Assembly: GCF_902374955.1 (NCBI RefSeq)
Contig: NZ_CABKRX010000100.1
Coordinates: 14,808-78,807 of the forward strand
DNA: 64,000 nucleotides
Reading direction: 5' to 3'
DNA from: Bacillus massilioanorexius
GTDB taxonomy: Bacteria; Bacillota; Bacilli; Bacillales; DSM-1321
Part shown: one piece after another, positions 41,962-50,773 of the stretch
How positions within the stretch are numbered: position 1 is the stretch's first letter
Layout of the letters: each line of letters opens with the position of its first letter
Position numbers and translations under genes: made by a program
Notes under the pieces: model-generated
The model's database searches: none
The model's input: only the letters and a program-made list of their open reading frames with translations
Told to the model about the DNA's origin: nothing

Positions 41962-42008
41962 TTATTATTATATTACAGTTGTAATATAGAATTATTATTA
42001 CATTACAG
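41962..42008 (+). promoter_or_regulatory. 17-bp direct repeat upstream of ppk
   Basis: TTATTATTATATTACAG (41962-41978) and TTATTATTACATTACAG (41992-42008) differ at one base and are spaced 30 bases apart, about three helical turns. A phosphate-regulator or other activator site is possible; they do not clearly match the Pho box. Confidence 0.45.
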
Positions 42009-42066
42009 AAAGTATAATTTATTTTAAAAATGATAGTAAATACATCGATTGAAAGAAGGACTTTAG

Positions 42067-44286
42067 ATGGCAAAAGTAAAAAGTAAATACGACTTCAGTT
42101 ATACAGAAAATAGAGAACTATCGTGGTTAAAGTTTAATAATCGAGTACTAGAGGAAGCCAGTGATCTCAGAAATCCATTGTATGAGAGATTGAAGTTCGT
42201 CTCTATTTTTGAAAGCAATTTAGATGAGTTTTTTATGATTCGAGTAGGTAGTTTAACCGATTTATCTCTCCTAAAAGGAAATCGTATTGATAAAAAAAGT
42301 GGCTTAACGATTAACGAGCAGTTAAAAGCCATTTTTAAAGAAGTTGCACCACAATATAAATATAGAGATAAGGTTTTTGCAGATATTACGAAGCAAATGA
42401 AAGCGCATGATATTTATCATATGAATATGAAAGACTTAGAAATCAAAGATCGTAATTTCATTGAGCAGTACTTTTCTACATATGTATTACCAGTTCTTTC
42501 ACCACAAATCGTGGATATGCATCATCCTTTTCCACATTTATTAAATAAGTCGTTAAACATCTTTTTAATGATGAGGAACCAAGAACAAACTTCTTTTGGG
42601 ATTATACCTTTACCAAGTACACTTCCAAAAATGATTTTCTTACCAGGTAATAATGTTCGTTATATTTTACTTGAACAAATTATTTTAGAATATGTGAACA
42701 AAGTGTTTGATACTTATGAAATTATGGACAAGGTAGTCATTGCAGTAACAAGAAACGCAGACATAAGTCCTGAGGATGAAGTATTTGCAGATGATGATGA
42801 TTATCGCCATCACATGAAGAAAATATTAAAAAAACGCAAGCGCCTAGCACCAGTTAGATTAGAAATTCAAAATGATGCGAATCCAAAATTGATCGAATAT
42901 TTATGTGATAGATTAAATATTAAAAAAGAACAAGTATACAAAAGTAAAGCACCATTATGTATGTCTTATGTATTCTCACTGCAAGATAAATTTTCGGTTT
43001 CGCAAGAACGTGAGTTATCTTATCCTGTATTTGAACCACAACCGCCAGCTTGTGTTTCTAAAAATGAAAGTATGATAATTCAAGTACGTAAAAAAGATTT
43101 ATTGATGCATTATCCATATGAACAGATGGAACCATTTTTGAGATTAGTAAAGGAAGCGGCATATGATCCAAATGTCATTTCTATTAAAATTACCATATAC
43201 CGATTATCAAAGAATTCTAAACTAGTAGAATACTTAATTGAAGCGGCTGAAAATAATAAGGAAGTAACGGTTCTAGTTGAATTACGCGCACGATTTGATG
43301 AAGAAAATAATATTGAGTGGGCAGAGAGACTAGAAGCAGCTGGTTGTACGATTATTTATGGATTTGAAGGATTTAAAGTTCATTCGAAAATTTGCTTAAT
43401 TACTTATATACAAAATAATGTTATTCAATATGTAACGCAGATTGGAACAGGTAACTATAGTGAAAAAAGTGCCAAAATGTATACAGACTTTTCTTTTATA
43501 ACAGCAAGTAAACGAATTGGAAATGATGCAGCTACTTTCTTTAAAAATATGTCTCTTTCTAATTTAGATGGTCAATATGCACATTTGCTTGTAGCACCAA
43601 CAAGCTTAAAATCTGGTATTATGCAAAAGATTGATGAAGAGATTGTTAAAGCTCAAGCGAATTACAGCGGCAGAATCATTATGAAAATGAATTCTCTTAC
43701 TGACCGTGATTTAATTAATAAGCTTTCAGAGGCTTCGTGTGCAGGAGTAAAAATCAGCTTGATTGTTCGTGGCATTTGTTGTTTAACGCCAAAAATAAAA
43801 GGAAAAACCGAAAATATTGAAGTTATAAGTATTTTAGGTCGCTTCCTAGAACATGCTCGTGTTTATTGCTTTGGCGAAGGAAATAGTATGGAGCTATATA
43901 TAAGTTCTGCTGATATTATGACTAGAAACATGGAGAAAAGGGTAGAAATTGCTTGCCCAATTTATGATCCAGATATTAAACGTCGCATTTATGATGTATT
44001 AGATGTTCAATTACACGATAATGTCAAAGCGAGAGAACTTCAAGAAGATAAGCAGTATAAGAGACGTACAGATAATGGCTATAAATCAGTTGACGCTCAA
44101 TCTTATTTTATGGAAGAAGCACTGAGAGGCTCTTACTATGAAGTAGATGAAGAAGAAGAGTATGAAGTAGATTATCAGAACCAATTAATCCAAACAGTAC
44201 CTATATTTATACAAAAACCACGTAAACTTCCTAGAATTACAAAACGTCCTAGAAAGTCTAGATTTTTACTAACGGTAAAAAATTAA
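42067..44286 (+). CDS. ppk: Polyphosphate kinase
   Basis: A 739-residue Ppk1. N-terminal ENRELSWLKFNNRVLEEA and FESNLDEFFMIRVGSL, the HHPFPHLLNKSLNI block, phospho-accepting H439 in EGFKVHSKICLI, and the second conserved histidine H596 in GRFLEHARVYCFG are all present. It makes polyphosphate from ATP. A tail of about 60 residues after the phospholipase-D-like domains is acidic and then basic (RKLPRITKRPRKSRF), longer than in the enterobacterial enzyme. No exopolyphosphatase gene is adjacent, unlike many ppk-ppx operons. ATG start with an AAGGA-type site. A terminator follows. Confidence 0.93.
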   Translation: MAKVKSKYDFSYTENRELSWLKFNNRVLEEASDLRNPLYERLKFVSIFESNLDEFFMIRVGSLTDLSLLKGNRIDKKSGLTINEQLKAIFKEVAPQYKYRDKVFADITKQMKAHDIYHMNMKDLEIKDRNFIEQYFSTYVLPVLSPQIVDMHHPFPHLLNKSLNIFLMMRNQEQTSFGIIPLPSTLPKMIFLPGNNVRYILLEQIILEYVNKVFDTYEIMDKVVIAVTRNADISPEDEVFADDDDYRHHMKKILKKRKRLAPVRLEIQNDANPKLIEYLCDRLNIKKEQVYKSKAPLCMSYVFSLQDKFSVSQERELSYPVFEPQPPACVSKNESMIIQVRKKDLLMHYPYEQMEPFLRLVKEAAYDPNVISIKITIYRLSKNSKLVEYLIEAAENNKEVTVLVELRARFDEENNIEWAERLEAAGCTIIYGFEGFKVHSKICLITYIQNNVIQYVTQIGTGNYSEKSAKMYTDFSFITASKRIGNDAATFFKNMSLSNLDGQYAHLLVAPTSLKSGIMQKIDEEIVKAQANYSGRIIMKMNSLTDRDLINKLSEASCAGVKISLIVRGICCLTPKIKGKTENIEVISILGRFLEHARVYCFGEGNSMELYISSADIMTRNMEKRVEIACPIYDPDIKRRIYDVLDVQLHDNVKARELQEDKQYKRRTDNGYKSVDAQSYFMEEALRGSYYEVDEEEEYEVDYQNQLIQTVPIFIQKPRKLPRITKRPRKSRFLLTVKN

Positions 44287-44317
44287 CTTTTAACAAGTAA
44301 AACGAGCTATATAAAGA

Positions 44318-44372
44318 GTAGAGGCGCTCAAAAAGGGGTGATAAAGCCCTTTTTGAACGCCTCTTTTGAATT
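44318..44372. terminator. Bidirectional terminator of the GAGGCG hairpin family
   Basis: GTAGAGGCG and CAAAAAGGG pair with CCCTTTTTG and CGCCTCTTT. It resembles the hairpins at 19.73, 47.58 and 56.56 kb in arm sequence. Confidence 0.8.
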
Positions 44373-44383
44373 ATAAGTAGGAA

Positions 44384-44713
44384 TTAATCTTTTTCTCGAA
44401 GTGCACTTTGCACTAGACTGAGAAGGATACTTCCTATTAGTGCTCCCCAAAATGATGATACTGTGAAGCCACTGATGAATTGAGAAGCAAGAAAGAAAAT
44501 AAGCGCATTGATAATAAAAGAAAATAATCCAAACGTTAATAAGGTGATTGGTAATGAGAGTATATGCAAAATTGGTTTCACAAATATATTCAGGACACCA
44601 ATAATAAAAATAGCGATTAAAGCTGTTACATAGTTATCGATGTGAATACCTGTAAGCAAATAATCAATTCCTAATAACGCAAGACCGCTAATTAAAAATC
44701 GGATAATAAACAT
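44384..44713 (-). CDS. YvlD-like four-helix membrane protein (phage holin superfamily IV)
   Basis: A 109-residue membrane protein with four hydrophobic segments. The pattern GLALLGIDYLLTGIHIDNY, ALIAIFIIGVLNIFVKPILHILSLPIT and LFSFIINALIFFLASQFI is that of the YvlD/phage_holin_4_2 family. Despite the holin name these are chromosomal proteins linked to envelope stress. GGAGGAGAAA ribosome site on the minus strand. It converges on ppk and is not part of a prophage here. Confidence 0.85.
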   Translation of the reverse strand: MFIIRFLISGLALLGIDYLLTGIHIDNYVTALIAIFIIGVLNIFVKPILHILSLPITLLTFGLFSFIINALIFFLASQFISGFTVSSFWGALIGSILLSLVQSALREKD

Positions 44714-44866
44714 TTTTCTCCTCCATTTCCTGTCAGGTTACAGGATAGTTCGTTTTTTAAATTATACACAATCAGCGTTGTTAAGTGAATATCTACAAAC
44801 ATATCCTAAAAGACATGAGTAAAGTACGTATCCATCTTGATTTCTTAAATGAAAATCCATTTTTAT

Positions 44867-45258
44867 AGATACGTAAATAGTATCATCTAGCTTTGATGTC
44901 CATCTAGCAGCTGAAACCTCTCGGAGTAGTGATCTAGGGTCTCACCAATATAACATGTGCATTTTTTGTAAGTCTAAATCATCACTTGGAGTAGGGGTTC
45001 TATGTAATCGGCCCACGTATATTTTATGATTATTCGAGTCGTTTGTGTATTTCCATATTTATTGAGGGATTTTTTTCCTGGCGTTTGTCTAATTCCTTTT
45101 CCTATATACAATAATCCATTTTTTCCATATATTAAACGATTCCAATAAAGGGTGTCTATTCAGTAATCAGTTACTTCATTTTGTAAAGAGTTGAGATCTT
45201 CTAGTTGATATGGACCAGACCAATCAATTTGGATAAGTTCTATGTTTACAATCTTCAT
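44867..45258 (-). pseudogene. Degenerate GIY-YIG nuclease gene
   Basis: On the minus strand an ATG at 45258 opens MKIVNIELIQIDWSGPYQLE, then DLNSLQNEVTDY, a stop where GIY would be expected, then LYIGKGIRQTPGKK. After a frame problem it resumes as DDLDLQKMHML, a stop, and SLLREVSAARWTSKLDD. This matches my memory of a bacterial family reading GPY..., DYGIYQIYG..., LLYIGKA... and LLPEVSGARWTSK. At least two in-frame TGA stops and one shift make it a pseudogene. It sits in a gap of nearly 1 kb between genes; the remaining 430 bases hold only the TetR promoter. Confidence 0.7.
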
Positions 45259-45631
45259 TGGATAATCCTACTACTGTTCGTATAATTTAAATATACCAAA
45301 AGGAGTAGAGGTTTAGAAGAAAATGAATATTTTCTTTGTTTAAACCATTTGGTAGTGTTTTCCTCTTAAGAAATAGTAGTGTAAGAAGGAATTTCATAGA
45401 GATTTATAGAAATCATTACATAGTTGTAGTAAGAATGTTATATAAAATAGAGCAGTTATTTAACAGTTATAAAGGATAAAAGTATATAATTTTATAAGAT
45501 GAACAGTGTCTAGTCATATGACATGTCATTCATTGGTTTGAATGGATGAAAATCAAATCAACTATATTGTCAGCTTTCTTTGCTGTTAACGATGAGTAAA
45601 AAGGGGTATAACAAGATGTAGTTAAGAATTA

Positions 45632-45675
45632 TTGAAAAAATCACATTTACAAAGTATACTTTGAGTATACTTTGT
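45632..45675 (+). promoter_or_regulatory. Promoter with long TetR operator
   Basis: TTGAAA (45632-45637), 17 bases, TATACT (45655-45660). ACAAAGTATAC (45649-45659) and GTATACTTTGT (45665-45675) form a perfect 11-bp dyad overlapping the -10 element. Occupancy would block the promoter of the TetR gene and perhaps of the sigma factor gene behind it. Confidence 0.75.
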
Positions 45676-45695
45676 AGAATTGGGGTATACATATC

Positions 45696-46322
45696 ATGAA
45701 AGATAATATTATTGCCTTACATCAGAAAAACATTGCAGAGGAGGCAAAAAATTTATTTTTAGATAGGGGTTTCAATGCTACATCGATAAATGATATTTGT
45801 TCAAAGGCTGGTTATAGCCGAAGAACGGTTTATAAGTATTTCGAGAACAAGGAAGAGATTTTATATTATCTAATTATAGAAGGTTTGGAACAACATCTTC
45901 TACATATTGAACAAGCCGTTAAGTCAAATACATCGTTTATTAGCCGATATGAGAAGATTTGTGAGTGTATGTTATTTTATTATGAGCATTGCTCAATATC
46001 AGCTCAATCTGTTGAACAATTCCAGAATAGTACGAACATAAAGCTGACACCCGCAGTTGAGCGTATATTGGAATTAGGTAAAAAGATAAATGATATTCTA
46101 GCTTTATGGATAAAGGAAGGAAAAGAGGAAGGCGTGTTGGACGAATCGGTTGATATCATGCCTACGGTATATATTTTATCCTCAAATTTAAATTCTTTAT
46201 TTAAGCTTGTTACAACAAAAGGATCATATTTATCTAGCTCGCTTCATATGACGAAAGAAGAGTTTTTATCATATGGGTATGAGATGAATTTAAGAAGTCT
46301 TTTAAAAGAAGCTTCTCATTAA
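45696..46322 (+). CDS. TetR family transcriptional regulator
   Basis: A 208-residue TetR regulator. HTH: KNIAEEAKNLFLDRGFNATSINDICSKAGYSRRTVYKYFENKEEIL. The C-terminal domain is helical without a recognisable ligand motif. The ribosome site is weak (GGGG). It is followed after 85 bases by a SigA-type sigma factor gene in the same direction, an unusual neighbour for a TetR gene. The perfect operator in its promoter suggests autorepression. Confidence 0.9.
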   Translation: MKDNIIALHQKNIAEEAKNLFLDRGFNATSINDICSKAGYSRRTVYKYFENKEEILYYLIIEGLEQHLLHIEQAVKSNTSFISRYEKICECMLFYYEHCSISAQSVEQFQNSTNIKLTPAVERILELGKKINDILALWIKEGKEEGVLDESVDIMPTVYILSSNLNSLFKLVTTKGSYLSSSLHMTKEEFLSYGYEMNLRSLLKEASH

Positions 46323-46407
46323 AAATAAACTTTCTAACCATGTAGAGAGGATTTTAAAAAGAATGATTGCATAAACATCAATAGTGGTTTGAAAGGGAGG
46401 ATTATAA

Positions 46408-47520
46408 ATGGCTAATATATCTATTCAGTCTAAGGATACGAACTCAGAATTAGATTCAAAAATAAATCAAGTGCTTTTAGAATTAATTGAACTTGGCAAA
46501 AAAAATAAAGGTCTCACTTTTGAAGAAGTTAGTCAAAAGCTTGATGCTTTCGATTTGGATGCAGAAGAAATGGATGATATCGTTCAGTATATTAGTAATC
46601 AAGGTGTTGATTTTAAGGACGATATGAATGAAGATGATGTTGATGATGAACAACTACATGTTAAAGAAGAAATAGATTTACATGAATTAAATGTTAATAC
46701 ACAGGATTTAGTCCGAATGTATTATAAGGAAATTGGTCATGTAGAATTGATTTCTGGTGAAAAAGAAATTGAATTAGCTCAGCGGATCGAAGAAGGGGAT
46801 TTAGAAGCTAAACAGCATTTAGTGGAAGCCAACCTTCGTCTTGTTGTTAGTATTGCGAAGCGTTATGTGGGACGCGGTATGACAATTCTTGATTTGATAC
46901 AAGAAGGAAACATGGGATTAATTAAAGCTGCTGAAAAGTTCGATTATCGAAAAGGATTTAAATTTAGTACCTATGCTACTTGGTGGATCAGACAAGCGAT
47001 TACTCGTTCGATAGCGGATCAAGCGAGAACGATTCGTATCCCAGTCCATATGATTGAAACAATCAATAAATTAATTCGTGTACAGCGTCAGCTGCATCAG
47101 GATTTAGGTAGGGAGCCTTCTCCAGAGGAAATAGGAGAAGAAATGGATCTGTCACCAGAAAAAGTGCGAGAAGTCCAAAAAGTTGCACAAGAACCAGTGT
47201 CTTTAGAGACTCCAATTGGTGAAGAGGAGGATTCTAATTTAGGTGATTTTATAGAAGATCAAGATGCTACCTCTCCATCTGAACACGCAGCATACGAAAT
47301 GCTAAAGGAACAATTAGAAAATGTGCTAGATACTTTAACAGATCGTGAAGAAAATGTTCTTCGTCTACGTTTTGGATTAGATGATGGTAGAACTAGAACG
47401 CTTGAAGAAGTCGGAAAGGTATTTGGTGTTACTCGTGAACGAATTCGTCAAATCGAAGCAAAAGCCCTTAGGAAATTAAGACATCCTAGTAGAAGTAAAA
47501 CATTAAAGGATTTTATGTAA
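46408..47520 (+). CDS. Primary-type sigma factor (SigA/RpoD family)
   Basis: A 370-residue group 1/2 sigma-70 factor. An acidic N-terminal region 1.1 (SQKLDAFDLDAEEMDDIVQYI) is followed by region 1.2 (DLVRMYYKEIGHVELISGEKE) and region 2 (ANLRLVVSIAKRYVGRGM, GLIKAAEKFDYRKGFKFSTYA, TWWIRQAITRSIADQARTIR). Region 4 ends with VTRERIRQIEAKALRKLRHP. All core-binding and -10/-35 recognition segments look intact. It is not preceded by dnaG; the upstream gene is a TetR regulator with its own operator, and a terminator follows. Either the housekeeping gene has moved out of its usual operon or this is a second, separately regulated SigA-like factor. Confidence 0.9.
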   Translation: MANISIQSKDTNSELDSKINQVLLELIELGKKNKGLTFEEVSQKLDAFDLDAEEMDDIVQYISNQGVDFKDDMNEDDVDDEQLHVKEEIDLHELNVNTQDLVRMYYKEIGHVELISGEKEIELAQRIEEGDLEAKQHLVEANLRLVVSIAKRYVGRGMTILDLIQEGNMGLIKAAEKFDYRKGFKFSTYATWWIRQAITRSIADQARTIRIPVHMIETINKLIRVQRQLHQDLGREPSPEEIGEEMDLSPEKVREVQKVAQEPVSLETPIGEEEDSNLGDFIEDQDATSPSEHAAYEMLKEQLENVLDTLTDREENVLRLRFGLDDGRTRTLEEVGKVFGVTRERIRQIEAKALRKLRHPSRSKTLKDFM

Positions 47521-47582
47521 TAACTCATTAGCCATACTATAGGATTAGTTGAATTGGATATTTATTTCATATGTGATTCAAT

Positions 47583-47643
47583 ATATGAAGCGTAGAGGCG
47601 TCAAAAAAGGAATTTAAAATCCTTTTTTGACGTCTCTTTGTAT
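47583..47643 (+). terminator. Terminator of the GAAGCGTrGAGGCGTC family
   Basis: GAGGCGTCAAAAAAGG pairs with CCTTTTTTGACGTCTC around AATTTAAAAT, followed by TTTG. The preceding ATATGAAGCGTAGAGGCGTC matches the sequence at 19.73 kb except for one base. The next 250 bases to the paiB-like gene hold no supportable gene. Confidence 0.85.
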
Positions 47644-47900
47644 AATTAGTAATAGCTGCTTTAATAATATTTTCGGTTATTTTGTAATCATCCCTTGTTT
47701 CTTGCCTAATTTTTACTTTCCTTTATACAATTACGCATTAAAAATTTATCTTCGCATATTACTCCAACTATACACTATGTATTGTGGGATTTTTCATTTA
47801 TTATTAAATATTATGGATAGTTTGAACGGATTTCTTATAACGTTGAAATAGGATTAAAAGCAATCAGATCTTAAAACACTATAAAGGGTGAGGATGCCAA

Positions 47901-48509
47901 TTGTATATACCAAAGCATTTTAAAGTTGAAGATAAAGAATTCATATATGATGTGATAAAAGAGAATAGCTTTGCAACATTATTTACACAACATAATGGTG
48001 AACCTTATGCTACTCATCTTCCGTTGTTATTGGATGAGGATTATCATGTACTATACGGACATTTTGCACGCGCTAATGAACAATGGAAGGATGCTTGTAG
48101 GCAAAATATTTTAGCTGTTTTTCATTGCCCTCATTGTTATATTTCACCTTCTTGGTATGAAACAATGCAAGCTGTACCAACTTGGAACTATGTATCTGTT
48201 CATGTATACGGAAAAATGGAGATTATTGAAGATCAAGAAATGATCTTTCAATCATTTCAGAATATGATAGAAAAATATGAAAGCCCGGATAGCTTTTATG
48301 ATATGAATGATTTAGACGAGAGATTTATGCATGGGATGATGAAAGGTATTGTGGGTTTTAAAATTAATATTACAAAAATAGAAGCAAAGGCGAAATTAAG
48401 TCAAAATCATTCAAAAAAACGCCAACAATTGGTAACTCGAAAGCTAGAAAAGACATCAGACCAAGATAACCAAAAAATTGCAGAGCTAATGAGAAAAAAC
48501 GTACCTTAA
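47901..48509 (+). CDS. PaiB-type FMN-binding regulator/flavoprotein
   Basis: A 202-residue protein of the PaiB family: MYIPKHFKVEDKEFIYDVIKENSFATL at the start, HGHFARAN-like YGHFARANEQW, and SPSWYETMQAVPTWNYVSVHVYG in the middle are diagnostic. These fold as flavin-reductase-like split barrels; PaiB in B. subtilis is linked to repression of sporulation and degradative enzymes, but a flavin or heme role is also proposed. TTG start with GGGTGAGG. No paiA gene is adjacent. Confidence 0.85.
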   Translation: MYIPKHFKVEDKEFIYDVIKENSFATLFTQHNGEPYATHLPLLLDEDYHVLYGHFARANEQWKDACRQNILAVFHCPHCYISPSWYETMQAVPTWNYVSVHVYGKMEIIEDQEMIFQSFQNMIEKYESPDSFYDMNDLDERFMHGMMKGIVGFKINITKIEAKAKLSQNHSKKRQQLVTRKLEKTSDQDNQKIAELMRKNVP

Positions 48510-48607
48510 TATAAGACTATAAGAAAGAACCCCCTGTAAAATAGGACATGGTCATAAAGGTGCTGTACTTCAATAGCAATTATTGTGAGAATAGTACCTT
48601 TAGTAAC

Positions 48608-48640
48608 AGAAAAAGGCTTGGATACAGCCAAGCCAATTTT
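48608..48640 (-). terminator. Terminator of the TetR-SMR operon
   Basis: GGCTTGG (48615-48621) pairs with CCAAGCC (48628-48634); on the minus strand it is followed by TTTTTC. Confidence 0.7.
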
Positions 48641-48669
48641 GTGTTATTCACCCTAAGAAAAAATATCGA

Positions 48670-49017
48670 TTAGTTTGCGACGTTTTTAACGGCATCTGAA
48701 GTGGTTGAAGCGTTTAACAATGCGACACCACCGATAATGAATAGTAAGCCACTTAATGTTGCAAAGCTAAAGGGTTCATTCCATATAAGTACACCAATTA
48801 ATGCGGTTAATGCTGTTCCTATTCCTGCCCAAATGGCATAGGCTAGGCTCAACGGAACAGTTTTTAGACATAGTGATAAACAAAAAAATGCGATGAAAAA
48901 GCCAGCTACTACTCCCAAAGAGGGTAATAGATAGGTAAAACCTTCTGATAATTTAAGCATTGTTGTGCCGAATACTTCACTTATAATAGAAATGGCTAAA
49001 TACATATAACCTTTCAT
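48670..49017 (-). CDS. SMR family multidrug efflux subunit (second)
   Basis: A 115-residue four-helix small multidrug resistance protein. The proton/drug-binding glutamate is E14 in YLAISIISEVFGTTMLKLSEG; LAYAIWAGIGTALTALIGVLIWNE is the third-helix signature. The start at 49017 is set by GGAGGTCATAATC; longer in-frame starts lie inside the upstream gene. Similar to EbrB. It is paired with a second SMR gene 26 bases upstream, and such pairs work as heterodimers that export cationic dyes and biocides. Confidence 0.92.
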   Translation of the reverse strand: MKGYMYLAISIISEVFGTTMLKLSEGFTYLLPSLGVVAGFFIAFFCLSLCLKTVPLSLAYAIWAGIGTALTALIGVLIWNEPFSFATLSGLLFIIGGVALLNASTTSDAVKNVAN

Positions 49018-49043
49018 GATTATGACCTCCGATTCTCTTCCGG

Positions 49044-49373
49044 TTAATGAGCTCCACCAGTTGATAACTTTAATACCACAACTCCACCAATGATTAGGGC
49101 TAAACCTAAACATTTTTTGAAATTGATTACTTCTTTATAAACGATAACACCGACTAAGGCGGTCAAGGCTGTCCCAATTCCAGACCATATAGCATAAGCT
49201 GTCCCGAGCGGAATTGTTTTCAATGCTTGTGATAAGCAATAAAAAGCGATGCTCATTCCAAGTATTACGCCAATTGATGGAAAGAGTCTTTTAAATCCGT
49301 TGGATAGCTTTAACATAGAGCTTCCGAATACTTCACTTACGATGGCAATTGCCAAAATTACATATGGATTCAT
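49044..49373 (-). CDS. SMR family multidrug efflux subunit (first)
   Basis: A 109-residue SMR protein with four helices. E13/E14 region ILAIAIVSEVFGSSMLKLSNG; TAYAIWSGIGTALTALVGVIVYKE. AGGAGG ribosome site on the minus strand. It follows the TetR gene by 12 bases and precedes its partner, so one transcript carries all three. Both subunits look EbrB-like rather than one EbrA and one EbrB, suggesting a local duplication. Confidence 0.92.
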   Translation of the reverse strand: MNPYVILAIAIVSEVFGSSMLKLSNGFKRLFPSIGVILGMSIAFYCLSQALKTIPLGTAYAIWSGIGTALTALVGVIVYKEVINFKKCLGLALIIGGVVVLKLSTGGAH

Positions 49374-49385
49374 GATGAATGCCTC

Positions 49386-49925
49386 CTATTTCGTCATATG
49401 TATTAATCTTTGGATTACTTTTATCCGCATTTGTTCATCTAGAGGAGCAATATTAAATAACTCTGAATAATAGAGGCCATCAATGGCTAAGCGTATAATA
49501 GTTGCAGTTATAGGATCAATCAGGTCTTGTTCCACTTTAGTTTGTATATTTTGATAGCTTGTAGACATATTGCTGATTAATTCTGGTTGTAGCATGGAAG
49601 CAGCTATAATTCCTACATTTAATTCAGCATTTTTTTCTAAATCCTCATTAGTAGTTTCTATTAAAGCACGACACCATTTTCCTTGTTCAACGGGGTCATT
49701 TTGAGCTTTATCATTAAATGAATGTGCAAATTCTTCAAAGATATAGTTTGTTAATCCAACGAGTAATGCTTCTTTATTGGGGAAGTGATATAATAGCCCA
49801 CCTTTACTAATTCCAGCTTTTTTTGCAACCGCATCGAGAGTTAGATCATTAAAAGAGTTTTGCAGTACGAATTCTTTAGCTGATTGTAAGATTAGATTTC
49901 TTTTCATCATTGCCTTTGATTCCAT
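49386..49925 (-). CDS. TetR family regulator of the SMR pair
   Basis: A 179-residue TetR regulator. HTH: RNLILQSAKEFVLQNSFNDLTLDAVAKKAGISKGGLLYHFPNKEALL, like QacR/LmrA-type repressors of multidrug pumps. The C-terminal domain has the TetR_C-like helices. First gene of the operon; two palindromic operators lie upstream, one in the promoter spacer, so it most likely represses itself and the pump, with induction by pump substrates. Confidence 0.92.
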   Translation of the reverse strand: MESKAMMKRNLILQSAKEFVLQNSFNDLTLDAVAKKAGISKGGLLYHFPNKEALLVGLTNYIFEEFAHSFNDKAQNDPVEQGKWCRALIETTNEDLEKNAELNVGIIAASMLQPELISNMSTSYQNIQTKVEQDLIDPITATIIRLAIDGLYYSELFNIAPLDEQMRIKVIQRLIHMTK

Positions 49926-49945
49926 ATTATCTCAATTCCTTTAAA

Positions 49946-50002
49946 ACCGTCTAGACGGTCTTTTTTTGAAGTGATAATACCGTCTAGACGGCTTTTTGTC
50001 AA
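49946..50002 (-). promoter_or_regulatory. Promoter with two TetR operators (CCGTCTAGACGG)
   Basis: ACCGTCTAGACGGT (49946-49959) and CCGTCTAGACGG (49980-49991) are perfect palindromes, centres 33 bases apart. On the minus strand -35 TTGACA (50002-49997), a 17-base spacer and -10 TATTAT (49979-49974) frame the second operator exactly. The further 310 bases to the lipoprotein gene hold nothing I can support. Confidence 0.85.
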
Positions 50003-50313
50003 GAGGTCCAGCTTCTTTTATTGTGATTGTTTGAAACTGAGGAAATTACTGACGAATCCTTACTTTTAGAAAGAGTCAAAAATTAACATTACAGAACTTA
50101 ATCTATCAAAGTTTCAATTATATAATTATAAAAATGAACACTCCGTAAAAATTACATAAAGACTTCAATTAATGGACTATAAGGCATGTACTCGATTATA
50201 AACGAGAATCATGCCTTTAAGCTTTGACATATACATGATAAATAAAGGTATTTTCGAATAAGTATCTAATTAATATTTTTAAACTAAATGGTATTTAAAG
50301 GAAGAGGTGTGAA

Positions 50314-50712
50314 ATGAAAATAAAGGTAGTATTGATGTCATTAATGTTAGTAACTGTTCTTTCAGCGTGTTTTAATGATAAAATTGTTACCCAATTATTG
50401 TTAGAAGGGAAAAATGAGTATTGGAAGGTAGTGGCTCAAATAGATAATCCACAATCACTTGAACCAAGTGTAAATTATGATATCGAATTTATTGGAAAGG
50501 AAAAAGATAAACCTATAACATTTACTTATAATATTGAAAATGGTCCAATATTTTCTGATGACGGAGAGGGTGACCTTGAACATCAAAATGATTCTATTTC
50601 TCAAACGTGCTCAAATTGCGGAGAAATATCCACTAGATTAAAAATTCCGGTTTCTATTAATTGGGATAATAAAGAGGAAGAAATAACTTTAGTAGTGGTT
50701 AATAAGAAATAA
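50314..50712 (+). CDS. Small lipoprotein of unknown function
   Basis: A 132-residue lipoprotein. The signal peptide MKIKVVLMSLMLVTVLSAC has a lipobox with C19, followed by FNDK. The mature part is beta-rich and acidic, with a CSNCGE pair near residue 97 that could bind metal or form a disulfide. GGAAGAGGTG ribosome site. No family is recognised. It stands alone between the SMR operon and an integrase fragment. Confidence 0.75.
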   Translation: MKIKVVLMSLMLVTVLSACFNDKIVTQLLLEGKNEYWKVVAQIDNPQSLEPSVNYDIEFIGKEKDKPITFTYNIENGPIFSDDGEGDLEHQNDSISQTCSNCGEISTRLKIPVSINWDNKEEEITLVVVNKK

Positions 50713-50773
50713 TTAATCTAAATAAATACAAGCGGTGAATAGTTTTGAAATTCCCACATGTGTGAATGCCATG

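Noticed and set aside
44384..44713. Holin as evidence of a prophage
   Set aside because: The YvlD-like family is chromosomal and widespread; no other phage gene is near.
47627..47851. A 74-residue hydrophobic ORF after the sigma factor
   Set aside because: It starts inside the terminator, lacks a ribosome site and has a random-looking composition.
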